Positions 1 through 8,042 of a stretch of DNA of 64,000 bases are shown here, one piece after another; position 1 is the first letter of the stretch; each line of letters opens with the position of its first letter. A program made the translations under genes and the position numbers. Source of the DNA: Dokdonia sp. (GTDB taxonomy: Bacteria; Bacteroidota; Bacteroidia; Flavobacteriales; Flavobacteriaceae); contig JAHDIF010000004.1 in NCBI GenBank assembly GCA_020630915.1, forward strand, positions 186,001 through 250,000, read 5' to 3'. Below the pieces are notes generated by a model. It did not search any database and had not been told where the DNA came from. It worked only from the letters and a program-made list of their open reading frames with translations.

Positions 1-56
1 AATTTTGAAAGGTTGCGTCAGGTTTATTTTGTTTCTATTTTGTTGTTGAAAAGTAT

Positions 57-76
57 TACGCTTTCGCGAAAGCGTA
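57..76. repeat. Family A palindrome, 20-bp perfect copy
   Basis: TACGCTTTCGCGAAAGCGTA is a perfect 20-bp palindrome 64 bases upstream of the recA start. No T tract follows, so it does not look like a terminator. It is the longest form of the dispersed palindrome found throughout this window; the shared 14-bp core is at 60-73. Confidence 0.95.
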
Positions 77-140
77 TCTTGCCCTCCTTTAAAAGAAAGC
101 TTATTTTTACTACTCTATTGTACATTCAAAAAAAAGCATA

Positions 141-1148
141 ATGAGTAAAGAAAAAGATGCCAAATTAAAGGCACTCCAACTTACCCTTGATAAATTAGAT
201 AAGACCTACGGAAAAGGTACGGTAATGAAGATGGGAGACTCTGCCATAGAAGAGGTAGATTCAATCCCTACAGGTTCTTTAGGACTTGATGTTGCCCTAG
301 GCGTAGGAGGATATCCTAGAGGCCGAATTATAGAAATCTATGGTCCAGAATCTTCTGGTAAGACTACACTCACATTGCACGCCATAGCAGAAGCACAGAA
401 AAAAGGAGGAATCGCTGCATTTATTGATGCCGAGCACGCCTTTGATCGTTTCTATGCAGAAAAATTGAATGTAGATATCGAAAACCTTATCATATCACAA
501 CCTGATAATGGAGAGCAAGCTCTCGAGATTGCAGACAATTTAATACGCTCTGGAGCTATTGATATTATTGTCATTGATTCTGTCGCGGCACTTACCCCTA
601 AAAGTGAAATTGAAGGTGAGATGGGAGATTCTAAAATGGGGCTTCACGCGAGATTAATGTCTCAGGCACTACGTAAACTTACGGGCTCCATAAGCAAGAC
701 CAATTGTACGGTGTTTTTTATTAACCAGTTAAGAGAAAAGATCGGGGTAATGTTTGGAAACCCAGAAACCACCACAGGAGGAAATGCGCTAAAATTCTAT
801 GCGTCTGTAAGACTCGATATACGCCGCTCTACTCAAATAAAAGATAGCAATGCCGAGGTGCAAGGAAATAAAACTCGAGTAAAAGTGGTAAAAAACAAAG
901 TGGCACCACCTTTTAGAACAGCGGAGTTTGATATTATGTACGGACAAGGGATCTCTAAAGTAGGTGAGATCATTGATATAGGAGTGAACTACGAAATCAT
1001 CAAAAAAGCAGGCTCTTGGTTCTCTTACCAAGACACAAAACTAGGTCAAGGGCGCGATGCGGTAAAAGCATTGTTATTAGACAATCCAGATCTTATGGAT
1101 GAACTAGAAACCAAAATACACGAAGCTATTAAAATAGCGGCAGAATAA
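141..1148 (+). CDS. recA: RecA recombinase
   Basis: RecA forms ATP-dependent filaments on single-stranded DNA, drives homologous strand exchange and activates the SOS co-protease response in the cytoplasm. The 335-residue product has the normal length. Walker A is GPESSGKT at residues 68-75 and the Walker B strand is around 141-147 (IIVIDS). The loop-2 region includes [17 protein letters not shown], a family signature. The ATG at 141 gives the expected N-terminus; no Shine-Dalgarno sequence is visible, as is usual in Bacteroidetes. It appears monocistronic, ending in a strong hairpin terminator. I could not recognise an SOS operator upstream. Confidence 0.98.
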   Translation: MSKEKDAKLKALQLTLDKLDKTYGKGTVMKMGDSAIEEVDSIPTGSLGLDVALGVGGYPRGRIIEIYGPESSGKTTLTLHAIAEAQKKGGIAAFIDAEHAFDRFYAEKLNVDIENLIISQPDNGEQALEIADNLIRSGAIDIIVIDSVAALTPKSEIEGEMGDSKMGLHARLMSQALRKLTGSISKTNCTVFFINQLREKIGVMFGNPETTTGGNALKFYASVRLDIRRSTQIKDSNAEVQGNKTRVKVVKNKVAPPFRTAEFDIMYGQGISKVGEIIDIGVNYEIIKKAGSWFSYQDTKLGQGRDAVKALLLDNPDLMDELETKIHEAIKIAAE

Positions 1149-1150
1149 TT

Positions 1151-1178
1151 AAAAACCTCCCACCACTGGGAGGTTTTT
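1151..1178 (+). terminator. Intrinsic terminator of recA
   Basis: A 12-bp perfect stem (AAAAACCTCCCA / TGGGAGGTTTTT) with loop CCAC begins 2 bases after the recA stop and ends in a T run. Confidence 0.95.
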
Positions 1179-1237
1179 CCTTTTAGAACGCAACCTTTGG
1201 AGATATTACGCATCTATGGAATAGATTATCCCCCTAG

Positions 1238-1654
1238 ATGATGAAAAATATTGTAAAATTTCTATTGATTTTAGTGTGTGTGTCCAGCTGTAGTACTGAT
1301 GATGCTCCTAATTTCTTCTTTGACTTTGTTGCTGTAGAGAGTGTTTCTGACATACCTGAAGCTTTTGTGGTAAATCAGTCGGAAACCATTGAAGTGACCT
1401 ATTTGAGGCCTTCTACCTGCCACGGTTTTGATGGTTTTGATATTGAGAAAAATGGCGATATTAGAGAAATCACTATAATTAATAAAGTTGTAGAAGAAAA
1501 TAACGGGTGTTCTAATTTAGAGAATGATTTACGTACTGCTCCTTTAACCTTTAATCCAGAAGAAGCTGGCACAGTAACTCTCAAATTTTACTCGGGTAAT
1601 AACGAGGCAGGAGAACCAACATTTTTAACATTTGACGTGCCTATTGTAGAATAA
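1238..1654 (+). CDS. Putative lipoprotein of unknown function
   Basis: The 138-residue product starts with a lipoprotein signal peptide: a hydrophobic stretch ending in VSSC, with the likely lipidated cysteine near residue 18, followed by STDDAP. The rest is a small beta-rich secreted domain with two further cysteines (around residues 61 and 91) that could form a disulfide. I do not recognise a named family. It lies 21 bases upstream of the sigma factor gene and could be co-transcribed with the sigma/anti-sigma pair. Two consecutive ATG codons (1238 and 1241) are equally possible starts. Confidence 0.75.
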   Translation: MMKNIVKFLLILVCVSSCSTDDAPNFFFDFVAVESVSDIPEAFVVNQSETIEVTYLRPSTCHGFDGFDIEKNGDIREITIINKVVEENNGCSNLENDLRTAPLTFNPEEAGTVTLKFYSGNNEAGEPTFLTFDVPIVE

Positions 1655-1675
1655 ATACTAACCAATAAAGCCAAT

Positions 1676-2224
1676 TTGAGTCTAGACCAACTCATAAATG
1701 ATTGCAAAGAAAAGCATCTAAAAGCACAGGAAGAATTATATAAGCGATATGCTACGAGTCTTTTTTCTGTTTGTTTAAAATATGCTTCTAGCTATGCAGA
1801 TGCAGAAGATATTTTGCAAGATTCATTTATGATTATTTTTGATAAAATAGCGCAGTACAAAAATAAAGGTTCGTTTGAAGGTTGGTTAAAACGTATTGCT
1901 ATAAACACTGCCTTGCAACGGTATAGAAAACCAGGCGTGTTTAACATAATTAATGAAGAAAATATACCAGAAGTACTAGTTGAGGTAGATGAAGAAAGTA
2001 TAAATCTTGACTTCTTACTAGGTATTATTCAAGAATTACCTGATAGGTATAGAATGGTTTTTAACCTTTATGTTCTAGATGGGTATTCACATAAGGAGAT
2101 TTCTAAATTGTTGGAAATTTCTGACGGCACTTCTAAGTCTAACTTAGCACGTGCAAGACAAATTTTAAAAGATAAAATTGAGGTTACACAAAATAACCCC
2201 TTACGTAAATCTCAAACCAAGTAG
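1676..2224 (+). CDS. ECF-type RNA polymerase sigma factor
   Basis: This is a sigma-70 family factor of the extracytoplasmic-function type. The 182-residue product has a region 2 at about residues 18-85, including DAEDILQDSFMIIF and the WLKRIAINTALQRYRK segment that contacts the -10 element. Region 4 is at about 120-170 (GYSHKEISKLLEISDGTSKSNLARARQIL, a helix-turn-helix). The start is TTG at 1676; no ATG gives a complete region 2. The stop codon directly abuts the ATG of the next gene, so the two are almost certainly translationally coupled. The downstream gene looks like its membrane regulator. The genes it controls are not visible here. Confidence 0.93.
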   Translation: MSLDQLINDCKEKHLKAQEELYKRYATSLFSVCLKYASSYADAEDILQDSFMIIFDKIAQYKNKGSFEGWLKRIAINTALQRYRKPGVFNIINEENIPEVLVEVDEESINLDFLLGIIQELPDRYRMVFNLYVLDGYSHKEISKLLEISDGTSKSNLARARQILKDKIEVTQNNPLRKSQTK

Positions 2225-3733
2225 ATGAAGGAAGAAAAAAATTTAGACCGACTGTTTCAAGAGAAATTTAAAGATTTCGAACAGCGTCCAAGTGATGCCG
2301 TTTGGAAACGAATTGCCGCTGCACAGCAGGAAGAAAAAGAAGATCGCAAGATGATTCCTTTCTGGTGGAGGCTAGGTGGCGCTGCAGCTGTAATTGCATT
2401 ACTGTTTACCACGGGCATTTTATTATTCACTACTCCGTCCGATGGGACAACAGAAAACTCTATTGTTTCTACTGATTCAAATGAAGAGGTAAGTACCACC
2501 AACTCTCAAGAACAAAATGATTTAACAAACCGCGAAGACAATGATGGGATTATTGTGGTTCAAAGCAACCCCGCGAATAACCAAAATATCAATAGCATAT
2601 CATCCCTAAATTCAAGCAAGCCCCTTGCTAATAAGGTCCCAACAAATCTCTCAGGAGTCCAAATAGCTCAAAAAGGATCTGGAAATACTGTTGTTAACCC
2701 TCAACAACTAAACTACGTTGATAAAAACAAGAGCAAGCAGGAGGAAGCATCTAATGCCATCGCCCAAAATAAGGTTCAAGAGGATACACAAAATGAGAGG
2801 TTTGACAAAACAAGTATTGACAAATCACTAGAAAATCAAAGAAAACCCACTACGACTATTGCACAAACCACCCAAGAAAATACTTCTGAGGATGAGGTTA
2901 AAAATGACACCAAAAAACTGTCTCTTGTAGAAGAAGCACAGCGCATTAAAGATGATAAAAAAGAAAGTGAAGCTGTAGCATTATTGGATGAAAATCCTAA
3001 TTCAAAACGTTGGGGTGTAGGTGCTATTGCAGCTCCCGTGTATTATGGTGATTTTGGAGGAAGCGGCCTAGATCCAGCTTTTAGTGATAACACAAAATCG
3101 GGAGATGTAAACTTTAGTTATGGGGTGCAAGTTAGCTATGCCGTAAGTCCAAAACTTAAAGTGCGCACAGGTGTGAGTAATGTAGATCTAAGCTATAATA
3201 CTGATGGTATTTCATTTACCCCTAATACAAATGCTAGACGCATTCCAGGAATCACGTATTCTGAAAATGCCCGCGTGCTTAATATTACAGATAATTCCAG
3301 TAATTCACTGAGCGATGCCTCTGCCATTAGAGATGGCCTTATTGAAAACACAGCCATAACACAAGCCGTAAGCGGGTCATTGCAACAGCGTATAGGTTTT
3401 ATAGAAGTTCCTGTAGAGGCTGTTTATGTAGTATCAGACAACCGTTTAGGTGTGCAGGTGATAGGAGGTGTGAGCACGTTACTCTTAAATAACAATGAAG
3501 TATTGCTTAATACGCAAGACGGGCTGCAGAGTAATTTAGGTACTGCAAACGGTCTAAATGATGTAAGTTTTACAACAAACATCGGGCTGGGGCTTAATTA
3601 TAAAATGACAGAAAAATTAAATCTTAACGTAGAGCCATCACTTAAATATCAACTCAATGCTTTTGATGAAAGCGTGGGTAATTTTAAGCCATACTACGTA
3701 GGGTTATATACAGGGGTGAGTTATCGCTTCTAG
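2225..3733 (+). CDS. Putative membrane anti-sigma factor fused to an outer-membrane beta-barrel domain
   Basis: The 502-residue product has three parts. Residues 1-45 are charged and probably cytoplasmic, with a short N-terminal segment (LFQEKFKDFEQRPSDAVW) typical of Bacteroidetes anti-sigma-like proteins. One transmembrane helix lies at about 46-69. A long Asn/Gln/Thr/Lys-rich disordered linker runs from about 70 to 255. From about 258 to the end is an outer-membrane beta-barrel-like domain (porin-family type, with alternating strands) ending in the aromatic SYRF. It follows the sigma gene with no spacing, so regulation of that sigma factor is a reasonable inference from position. The topology implies a protein reaching from inner to outer membrane. 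Anti-sigma function is not proven by any motif. Confidence 0.8.
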   Translation: MKEEKNLDRLFQEKFKDFEQRPSDAVWKRIAAAQQEEKEDRKMIPFWWRLGGAAAVIALLFTTGILLFTTPSDGTTENSIVSTDSNEEVSTTNSQEQNDLTNREDNDGIIVVQSNPANNQNINSISSLNSSKPLANKVPTNLSGVQIAQKGSGNTVVNPQQLNYVDKNKSKQEEASNAIAQNKVQEDTQNERFDKTSIDKSLENQRKPTTTIAQTTQENTSEDEVKNDTKKLSLVEEAQRIKDDKKESEAVALLDENPNSKRWGVGAIAAPVYYGDFGGSGLDPAFSDNTKSGDVNFSYGVQVSYAVSPKLKVRTGVSNVDLSYNTDGISFTPNTNARRIPGITYSENARVLNITDNSSNSLSDASAIRDGLIENTAITQAVSGSLQQRIGFIEVPVEAVYVVSDNRLGVQVIGGVSTLLLNNNEVLLNTQDGLQSNLGTANGLNDVSFTTNIGLGLNYKMTEKLNLNVEPSLKYQLNAFDESVGNFKPYYVGLYTGVSYRF

Positions 3734-3800
3734 ACAATACTTACCGTTAGGTTAGTTTTTTAGTTGGTTAGGTTAATTATTGCAACTTGCAATGATGACA

Positions 3801-3835
3801 GAAAGGCTCCGCTGGTTACGGAGCCTTTCATTTTT
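3801..3835 (+). terminator. Intrinsic terminator after the sigma/anti-sigma operon
   Basis: An 11-bp stem (GAAAGGCTCCG / CGGAGCCTTTC) with a 7-base loop is followed by ATTTTT. It lies 67 bases after the stop of the beta-barrel gene. Confidence 0.9.
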
Positions 3836-3862
3836 ACTCCTGCGAGGGCAGGATTCTCATTA
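3836..3862 (+). repeat. Family B dispersed repeat, copy 1
   Basis: A 27-bp element contains a small hairpin (TCCTGC / GCAGGA, loop GAGG) followed by TTCTCATTA. It matches 21 of 27 positions of the reverse complement of 35861-35887. It sits in an intergenic region between a terminator and a family A palindrome. Confidence 0.7.
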
Positions 3863-3910
3863 CTATAAAGCCTTAGTATTACTAAATAAATTAAGTTGCT
3901 GTTTGTTTAC

Positions 3911-3924
3911 GCTTTCGCGAAAGC
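3911..3924. repeat. Family A palindrome
   Basis: A perfect GCTTTCGCGAAAGC core lies 5 bases beyond the stop codon of the minus-strand plsC gene, in the convergent intergenic region. Confidence 0.95.
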
Positions 3925-3928
3925 GCCC

Positions 3929-4687
3929 TTACCTCAAATCACTTTCTAACTCTCCAAGAATAATCTCTCTTGTTTTCTCTCTCAACTCTTTTTTATCATC
4001 TTGAGTCATTCCTTTTGTAGGAATAAATGTATGTACTTTTGCTCGCATTCTTCCTGGACTTCCTTTAAAAAAGAGATATGGAAAGCGTTTTTTAGTATCA
4101 TAAAATGTCATAGGCGCTATAGGAATCTGGTGATCTATAGCGAGCCTAAAAGCACCATCTTTAAAACTGTCTAATACAATACTCATATCTTCAGGCACAC
4201 CTCCTTCTGGAAAAATACAGATACCCATACCTTGGCCTAACCTGCGTTGTGCTTCATCAAAAACGGCCTTTCTGCTTCGAGGATTACCTCTATCTACCAG
4301 TATACAGGTGCGCTTATAGAAAAAACCGAATAAAGGGATTTTTGCTAGCTCTGCTTTCCCTACAAATACAAAAGGGTTTTTAGAGATATGTAGCATTAAC
4401 ATAATATCCATCATAGAGGTATGATTAGAGACTAGCATATAACTCTTGCCTTTCTCAAAACGCTCTTCTCGTTGCACTTTAGGGTAGAGTCCCATACAGT
4501 ACATAATGGTACGCGCCCATACACGCGCAAGCTTAAAAAACATAGGATACCACGTCTCTTTAAGGATACTTATAATTAATAATGGAAAAAGCGCAAGTAT
4601 GATTACAAGAATAAGGATGTAAAACCATATTCTCCATAATGCGATTCCTATTTTATAAAAGAGACTCATCAGGTCAAAAATAGTCAA
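3929..4687 (-). CDS. plsC: 1-acyl-sn-glycerol-3-phosphate acyltransferase (PlsC family)
   Basis: This enzyme acylates lysophosphatidic acid at the sn-2 position to make phosphatidic acid, at the inner membrane. The 252-residue product has an N-terminal hydrophobic helix (about residues 20-42). The catalytic HX4D motif is NHTSMMD with H89 and D94, and the substrate-binding FPEGG motif is at 159-163. Length and motif spacing are normal for the family. It is transcribed divergently from trpS, with 55 bases between the two start codons. Acyltransferases of this fold can have related substrates, so the exact acceptor is inferred. Confidence 0.9.
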   Translation of the reverse strand: MTIFDLMSLFYKIGIALWRIWFYILILVIILALFPLLIISILKETWYPMFFKLARVWARTIMYCMGLYPKVQREERFEKGKSYMLVSNHTSMMDIMLMLHISKNPFVFVGKAELAKIPLFGFFYKRTCILVDRGNPRSRKAVFDEAQRRLGQGMGICIFPEGGVPEDMSIVLDSFKDGAFRLAIDHQIPIAPMTFYDTKKRFPYLFFKGSPGRMRAKVHTFIPTKGMTQDDKKELREKTREIILGELESDLR

Positions 4688-4715
4688 ATACTCTTATCCT
4701 ATGCCTAGAAAAAAG

Positions 4716-4723
4716 TAACTTTG
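4716..4723 (+). promoter_or_regulatory. Probable -7 promoter box of trpS
   Basis: TAACTTTG fits the Bacteroidetes TAnnTTTG -7 consensus and lies 19 bases before the trpS ATG. No clear TTG -33 box is visible at the usual spacing. Confidence 0.5.
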
Positions 4724-4742
4724 TATTTTTAGATACAACCTT

Positions 4743-5714
4743 ATGCCTAGAATATTAACGGGAGTCCAGAGTACAGGAACTCCTCACTTAGGAAACCTAT
4801 TAGGAGCTATTATTCCTGCCATAGAAATGGCCAACGCTCCAGGTAACGAGTCCTTTCTTTTTATTGCAGATATGCACTCGCTTACGCAAATAAAAGATGG
4901 CGCTCAATTGAGACAGAACACATACAGTACAGCCGCAACTTGGCTTGCTTTTGGACTAGATATAGAAAAGACTGTCTTTTATAGACAGAGTGATATAGCC
5001 CAAGTAACAGAACTCTCCTGGTATTTAAGTTGCTTTTTTCCATATCAACGACTAACGCTGGCACATAGTTTTAAGGATAAAGCAGACAGGCTCGAAGATG
5101 TAAACGCTGGATTGTTTAACTATCCTATGCTTATGGCGGCAGATATCTTATTATATGATGCAGAGATTGTCCCTGTTGGAAAAGATCAGGCCCAGCATAT
5201 TGAGATGACCAGAGATGTCGCGAGCCGTTTTCATGCTACTACAGGTAAAGACGTTTTTGTACTACCAGAAGCGAGTCACAATGAAAATACGATGTATGTG
5301 CCTGGCACAGACGGAGCAAAAATGTCCAAGTCTAAAGGAAATATCATTGATATTTTCCAGCCAGACAAAAAATTACGCAAGCAAATCATGGGAATACAAA
5401 CAGACAGTACTCCTATGGAAGAACCTATGCAAACCGAAGGTTGCAATGTCTTTAACCTTTATAAGTTGCTTGCCACGCCAGAGCAAGTTGCCGCGCTTAG
5501 TGAAAGTTATAAACGCCCAGATTTTGGATATGGCCATGCAAAGCAAACCTTGTTTGAACTTATAAGAGATACCTATAGCGAGCAACGAGAACGTTATAGT
5601 CACTATATGGCACACCCTAAAGAAATAGAAGATGCACTTTATATAGGCGCTCAAAAAGCTGCTGAGGTGGCTAACAAAACACTTATTAGAGTAAGAAAAG
5701 TAGTGGGATATTAA
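4743..5714 (+). CDS. trpS: Tryptophanyl-tRNA synthetase
   Basis: A class I aminoacyl-tRNA synthetase charging tRNA-Trp. The 323-residue product has the class I HIGH-like motif TPHLGN at residues 13-18 and the KMSKS motif at 193-197, followed by KGN. FPYQRLTLAH and the GKDQAQHIEMTRD segment are typical of TrpRS. Length is normal. It heads a possible plus-strand run that continues with a tiny membrane peptide gene 15 bases downstream, then queD, lpxH and a hydrolase. Confidence 0.97.
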   Translation: MPRILTGVQSTGTPHLGNLLGAIIPAIEMANAPGNESFLFIADMHSLTQIKDGAQLRQNTYSTAATWLAFGLDIEKTVFYRQSDIAQVTELSWYLSCFFPYQRLTLAHSFKDKADRLEDVNAGLFNYPMLMAADILLYDAEIVPVGKDQAQHIEMTRDVASRFHATTGKDVFVLPEASHNENTMYVPGTDGAKMSKSKGNIIDIFQPDKKLRKQIMGIQTDSTPMEEPMQTEGCNVFNLYKLLATPEQVAALSESYKRPDFGYGHAKQTLFELIRDTYSEQRERYSHYMAHPKEIEDALYIGAQKAAEVANKTLIRVRKVVGY

Positions 5715-5729
5715 TTAAAAATAGCAATT

Positions 5730-5834
5730 ATGGACTTCATGAATTTTTTAAGCGGTAATGGGTTATTCTTAATCTTAGCACTTGTGCTTATTATCGTATT
5801 TTTATACAATAAAACGAGAAATAGAAAAAGATAA
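5730..5834 (+). CDS. Small single-pass membrane peptide (34 residues)
   Basis: An ATG at 5730 opens a 34-codon frame. The product begins MDFMNFLSGNG, has one strongly hydrophobic helix (about residues 12-26) and ends in a basic tail, YNKTRNRKR. That N-out/K-in charge pattern is typical of real small membrane proteins. It lies 15 bases after trpS and 42 bases before queD, on the same strand. I do not recognise a family, and a chance frame cannot be excluded at this length. Confidence 0.5.
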   Translation: MDFMNFLSGNGLFLILALVLIIVFLYNKTRNRKR

Positions 5835-5836
5835 TA

Positions 5837-5870
5837 GCTTTCCTGCCTACCGGCAGGCAGGCGCGAAAGC
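5837..5870. repeat. Family A palindrome interrupted by a second palindrome (family C)
   Basis: The family A core is split as GCTTTC (5837-5842) and GCGAAAGC (5863-5870). Between them is a 20-bp insert, CTGCCTACCGGCAGGCAGGC (5843-5862), itself an imperfect inverted repeat (CTGCCT / AGGCAG around ACCGGC). Removing the insert restores the exact 14-bp core. It lies just upstream of queD. Confidence 0.85.
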
Positions 5871-5876
5871 GGTTTT

Positions 5877-6329
5877 ATGGCAAACATTCGGATTACAAAA
5901 CAATTTACATTTGAAACGGGTCACGCCCTTTACGGATATGATGGTAAATGTAAAAATGTACACGGCCACAGTTATAAGTTGAGTGTAACAGTAATCGGGA
6001 CACCTATCTCAGATTCTAGTCATGTAAAATACGGGATGGTTATAGACTTTGGTGACCTCAAAAAAATTGTAAATAGAGAGATAGTAGATGTATTTGATCA
6101 CGCTACCGTTTTTAATAAAAATACGCCTCACGTAGATCTAGCCAAAGAACTGGCAAACCGTGGCCATAATGTATTATTAGTCGACTATCAACCCACTAGT
6201 GAGATGATGGTTATAGACTTTGCAGCAAAAATAAAGGCCTTATTACCAGAAACTATAAAACTTCATTCCCTAAGACTGTCTGAAACAGCTACGAGCTATG
6301 CAGAATGGCACGCGGCAGATCAAGAATAA
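5877..6329 (+). CDS. queD: 6-carboxy-5,6,7,8-tetrahydropterin synthase (QueD)
   Basis: QueD converts 7,8-dihydroneopterin triphosphate to 6-carboxytetrahydropterin, an early step in the queuosine/7-deazaguanine pathway. The 150-residue product has the family zinc ligands: H16 in ETGHALYG, and H29 and H31 in VHGHSY. The catalytic cysteine is C25, and the C-terminal LSETATSYAEW fits the substrate-binding end. The stop codon directly abuts the lpxH ATG, so the two are co-translated. A PTPS-type activity is the alternative, but other pterin-pathway context is absent. Confidence 0.88.
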   Translation: MANIRITKQFTFETGHALYGYDGKCKNVHGHSYKLSVTVIGTPISDSSHVKYGMVIDFGDLKKIVNREIVDVFDHATVFNKNTPHVDLAKELANRGHNVLLVDYQPTSEMMVIDFAAKIKALLPETIKLHSLRLSETATSYAEWHAADQE

Positions 6330-7103
6330 ATGAATATAACCCTCCCAAAAGGCAAAAAAATATACTTCTCTAGTGACAATCACTTGGGGGCTCCTACTAT
6401 GGAAGAAAGTAGACCTCGAGAAAAAATATTCTTGAACTGGCTTAACCAGATTAAAGAAGATGCACACGCCGTTTTCTTAATGGGTGATCTTTTTGATTTT
6501 TGGTTTGAGTATCGAACGGTAGTCCCTAAGGGGTTCGTAAGAACCCTTGGAAAACTAGCAGAATTGAGAGATAATGGTATTGAAATTTACTTTTTTGTTG
6601 GAAATCACGACCTCTGGATGAATGGGTATTTTGAAGACGAACTAGGCATCCCTGTATATCACGACCCTCAAGTATTTTCGATCAATGACAAGAAATTCTT
6701 TTTAGGTCATGGAGATGGTTTAGGCCCCGGAGACAAAGGATATAAGCGAATGAAAAAAGTCTTTAAAGGACGGTTTTTTCAATGGCTTTTTCGATGGGGG
6801 CATCCCGATATTGGGATGAAAATTGCCCAGTACTTCTCCGTAAAAAATAAAATGATCTCCGGAAATGATGATCACATCTTCTTAGGCGAAGAAAACGAGT
6901 GGCTTGCGGCCTATGCAAAACGTAAGTTAGAAACAGCTCATTATGATTATTTTATATTTGGACACAGGCACTTACCTATGGAAATAAGCGTAGGAAAAAA
7001 CAGTATCTATTTCAATCTGGGAGACTGGATAACTCATTATACCTACGGAGTATATGATGGCAATACTTTTGTTTTGAAAGATTTTAAAACGAACAACGAC
7101 TAA
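6330..7103 (+). CDS. lpxH: UDP-2,3-diacylglucosamine diphosphatase (LpxH-type)
   Basis: This peripheral membrane metallophosphatase hydrolyses UDP-2,3-diacylglucosamine to lipid X in lipid A synthesis. The 257-residue product carries the calcineurin-like metal motifs in order: SDNHLG (D16, H18), GDLFDFW (D53), GNHD (92-94), LGHGDGLG and GHRHLP. The GHGD plus lipid-substrate loop (GPGDKGYKRMKK) fits LpxH homologues of Bacteroidetes. It begins immediately at the queD stop and is followed 9 bases later by a lipoprotein hydrolase gene. Confidence 0.88.
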   Translation: MNITLPKGKKIYFSSDNHLGAPTMEESRPREKIFLNWLNQIKEDAHAVFLMGDLFDFWFEYRTVVPKGFVRTLGKLAELRDNGIEIYFFVGNHDLWMNGYFEDELGIPVYHDPQVFSINDKKFFLGHGDGLGPGDKGYKRMKKVFKGRFFQWLFRWGHPDIGMKIAQYFSVKNKMISGNDDHIFLGEENEWLAAYAKRKLETAHYDYFIFGHRHLPMEISVGKNSIYFNLGDWITHYTYGVYDGNTFVLKDFKTNND

Positions 7104-7112
7104 AGTAACATT

Positions 7113-8042
7113 ATGCGTGCACTACTAATCTTCTTATGCCTTCTATTACTAGGAGCGTGTAAGCCCTATCAATCTACCACAATGAGACCGGATCAATTGA
7201 GTTATGATCGCTTTCGCGAAAGCCAGAAAAAGTTCTCCTCCTCAGAAGGAACCATTGCCTATATAGATAAAGGTCAAGGCCCAGTGATTATGCTTCTCCA
7301 TGGAGTACCTACCTCTGGCTGGCTGTATAGAAAGATGATAGATCCTCTTGTAGATGCAGGATATAGAGTAATTGCACCAGATATGCTAGGCTTTGGAAGC
7401 AGTGATTCCCCAAAAGGATATGAAATTTATTCTGAAGAGTTGCACGCACAGCGATTACTAGAATTGATGGCGCACCTCAATATTAATTCTTGGACCCACG
7501 TTATGCACGACGCGGGCGGCTTATGGACTTGGGAACTCCTTGAACAAGATCCTAAAAAAATAGATAATCTCGTTATTCTCAATAGTATTATTTACGAAGA
7601 AGGTTTTGACCCACCTATACGATTTGAGCCAGGTTTTATGGCACGCACAGCCATGTGGAGTTACAGAAATGGAATTACCACAAATATGATGCTCAAAGGA
7701 TTATTTAAGTCTGGAATGCAGGAAAATACTCTCAACAAAGATGATATAGCTGGCTATAAAACGCCTTTGAAAGAAGGTAAAACAAGGGCGATGTACTACT
7801 TTTTTACACAAACTTGTAATGCACTGCCTGAGTACCAGCCTATGATTCAAAAAATAGATATTCCTACGACAGTTATTTGGGGCAAGAATGATTCATTTTT
7901 AAAACTATCTCCACAACAAGAAGCGCTAGCAAATGACCTCAATATTAAAGAAGAAAATATCCATTTATTAGATGCCAAGCATTTTATCCAGGAGGAAAAA
8001 CCCCAAGAAATAGTTGATCTAATTACCTCTTTTTTACGATAA
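7113..8042 (+). CDS. Alpha/beta-hydrolase lipoprotein with aspartate nucleophile
   Basis: The 309-residue product has a lipoprotein signal (LLLGAC, lipidated C16) and an alpha/beta-hydrolase domain. The oxyanion region is LLHGVPTSGW (H63). The nucleophile elbow reads MHDAGG, placing aspartate D133 where esterases have serine. D260 (WGKNDSF) and H290 (DAKHFIQEE) fit the acid and the histidine. Aspartate nucleophiles and the HFIQEE ending are typical of haloalkane dehalogenases and epoxide hydrolases, but the tryptophan that usually follows the nucleophile in dehalogenases is alanine here, so the substrate is open. A family A palindrome encodes residues 33-37 (RFRES), between the lipid anchor and the enzyme domain. 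It converges with the next gene, the stop codons being back to back. Confidence 0.85.
   Translation: MRALLIFLCLLLLGACKPYQSTTMRPDQLSYDRFRESQKKFSSSEGTIAYIDKGQGPVIMLLHGVPTSGWLYRKMIDPLVDAGYRVIAPDMLGFGSSDSPKGYEIYSEELHAQRLLELMAHLNINSWTHVMHDAGGLWTWELLEQDPKKIDNLVILNSIIYEEGFDPPIRFEPGFMARTAMWSYRNGITTNMMLKGLFKSGMQENTLNKDDIAGYKTPLKEGKTRAMYYFFTQTCNALPEYQPMIQKIDIPTTVIWGKNDSFLKLSPQQEALANDLNIKEENIHLLDAKHFIQEEKPQEIVDLITSFLR
7210..7223. repeat. Family A palindrome inside the hydrolase gene
   Basis: A perfect 14-bp core, read in the frame encoding RFRES, in the linker between lipoprotein signal and catalytic domain. Confidence 0.95.

Noticed and set aside
3780-4004. 74-codon open frame on the plus strand
   Set aside because: It runs through a terminator, a repeat and the palindrome and into the 3' end of plsC on the other strand.
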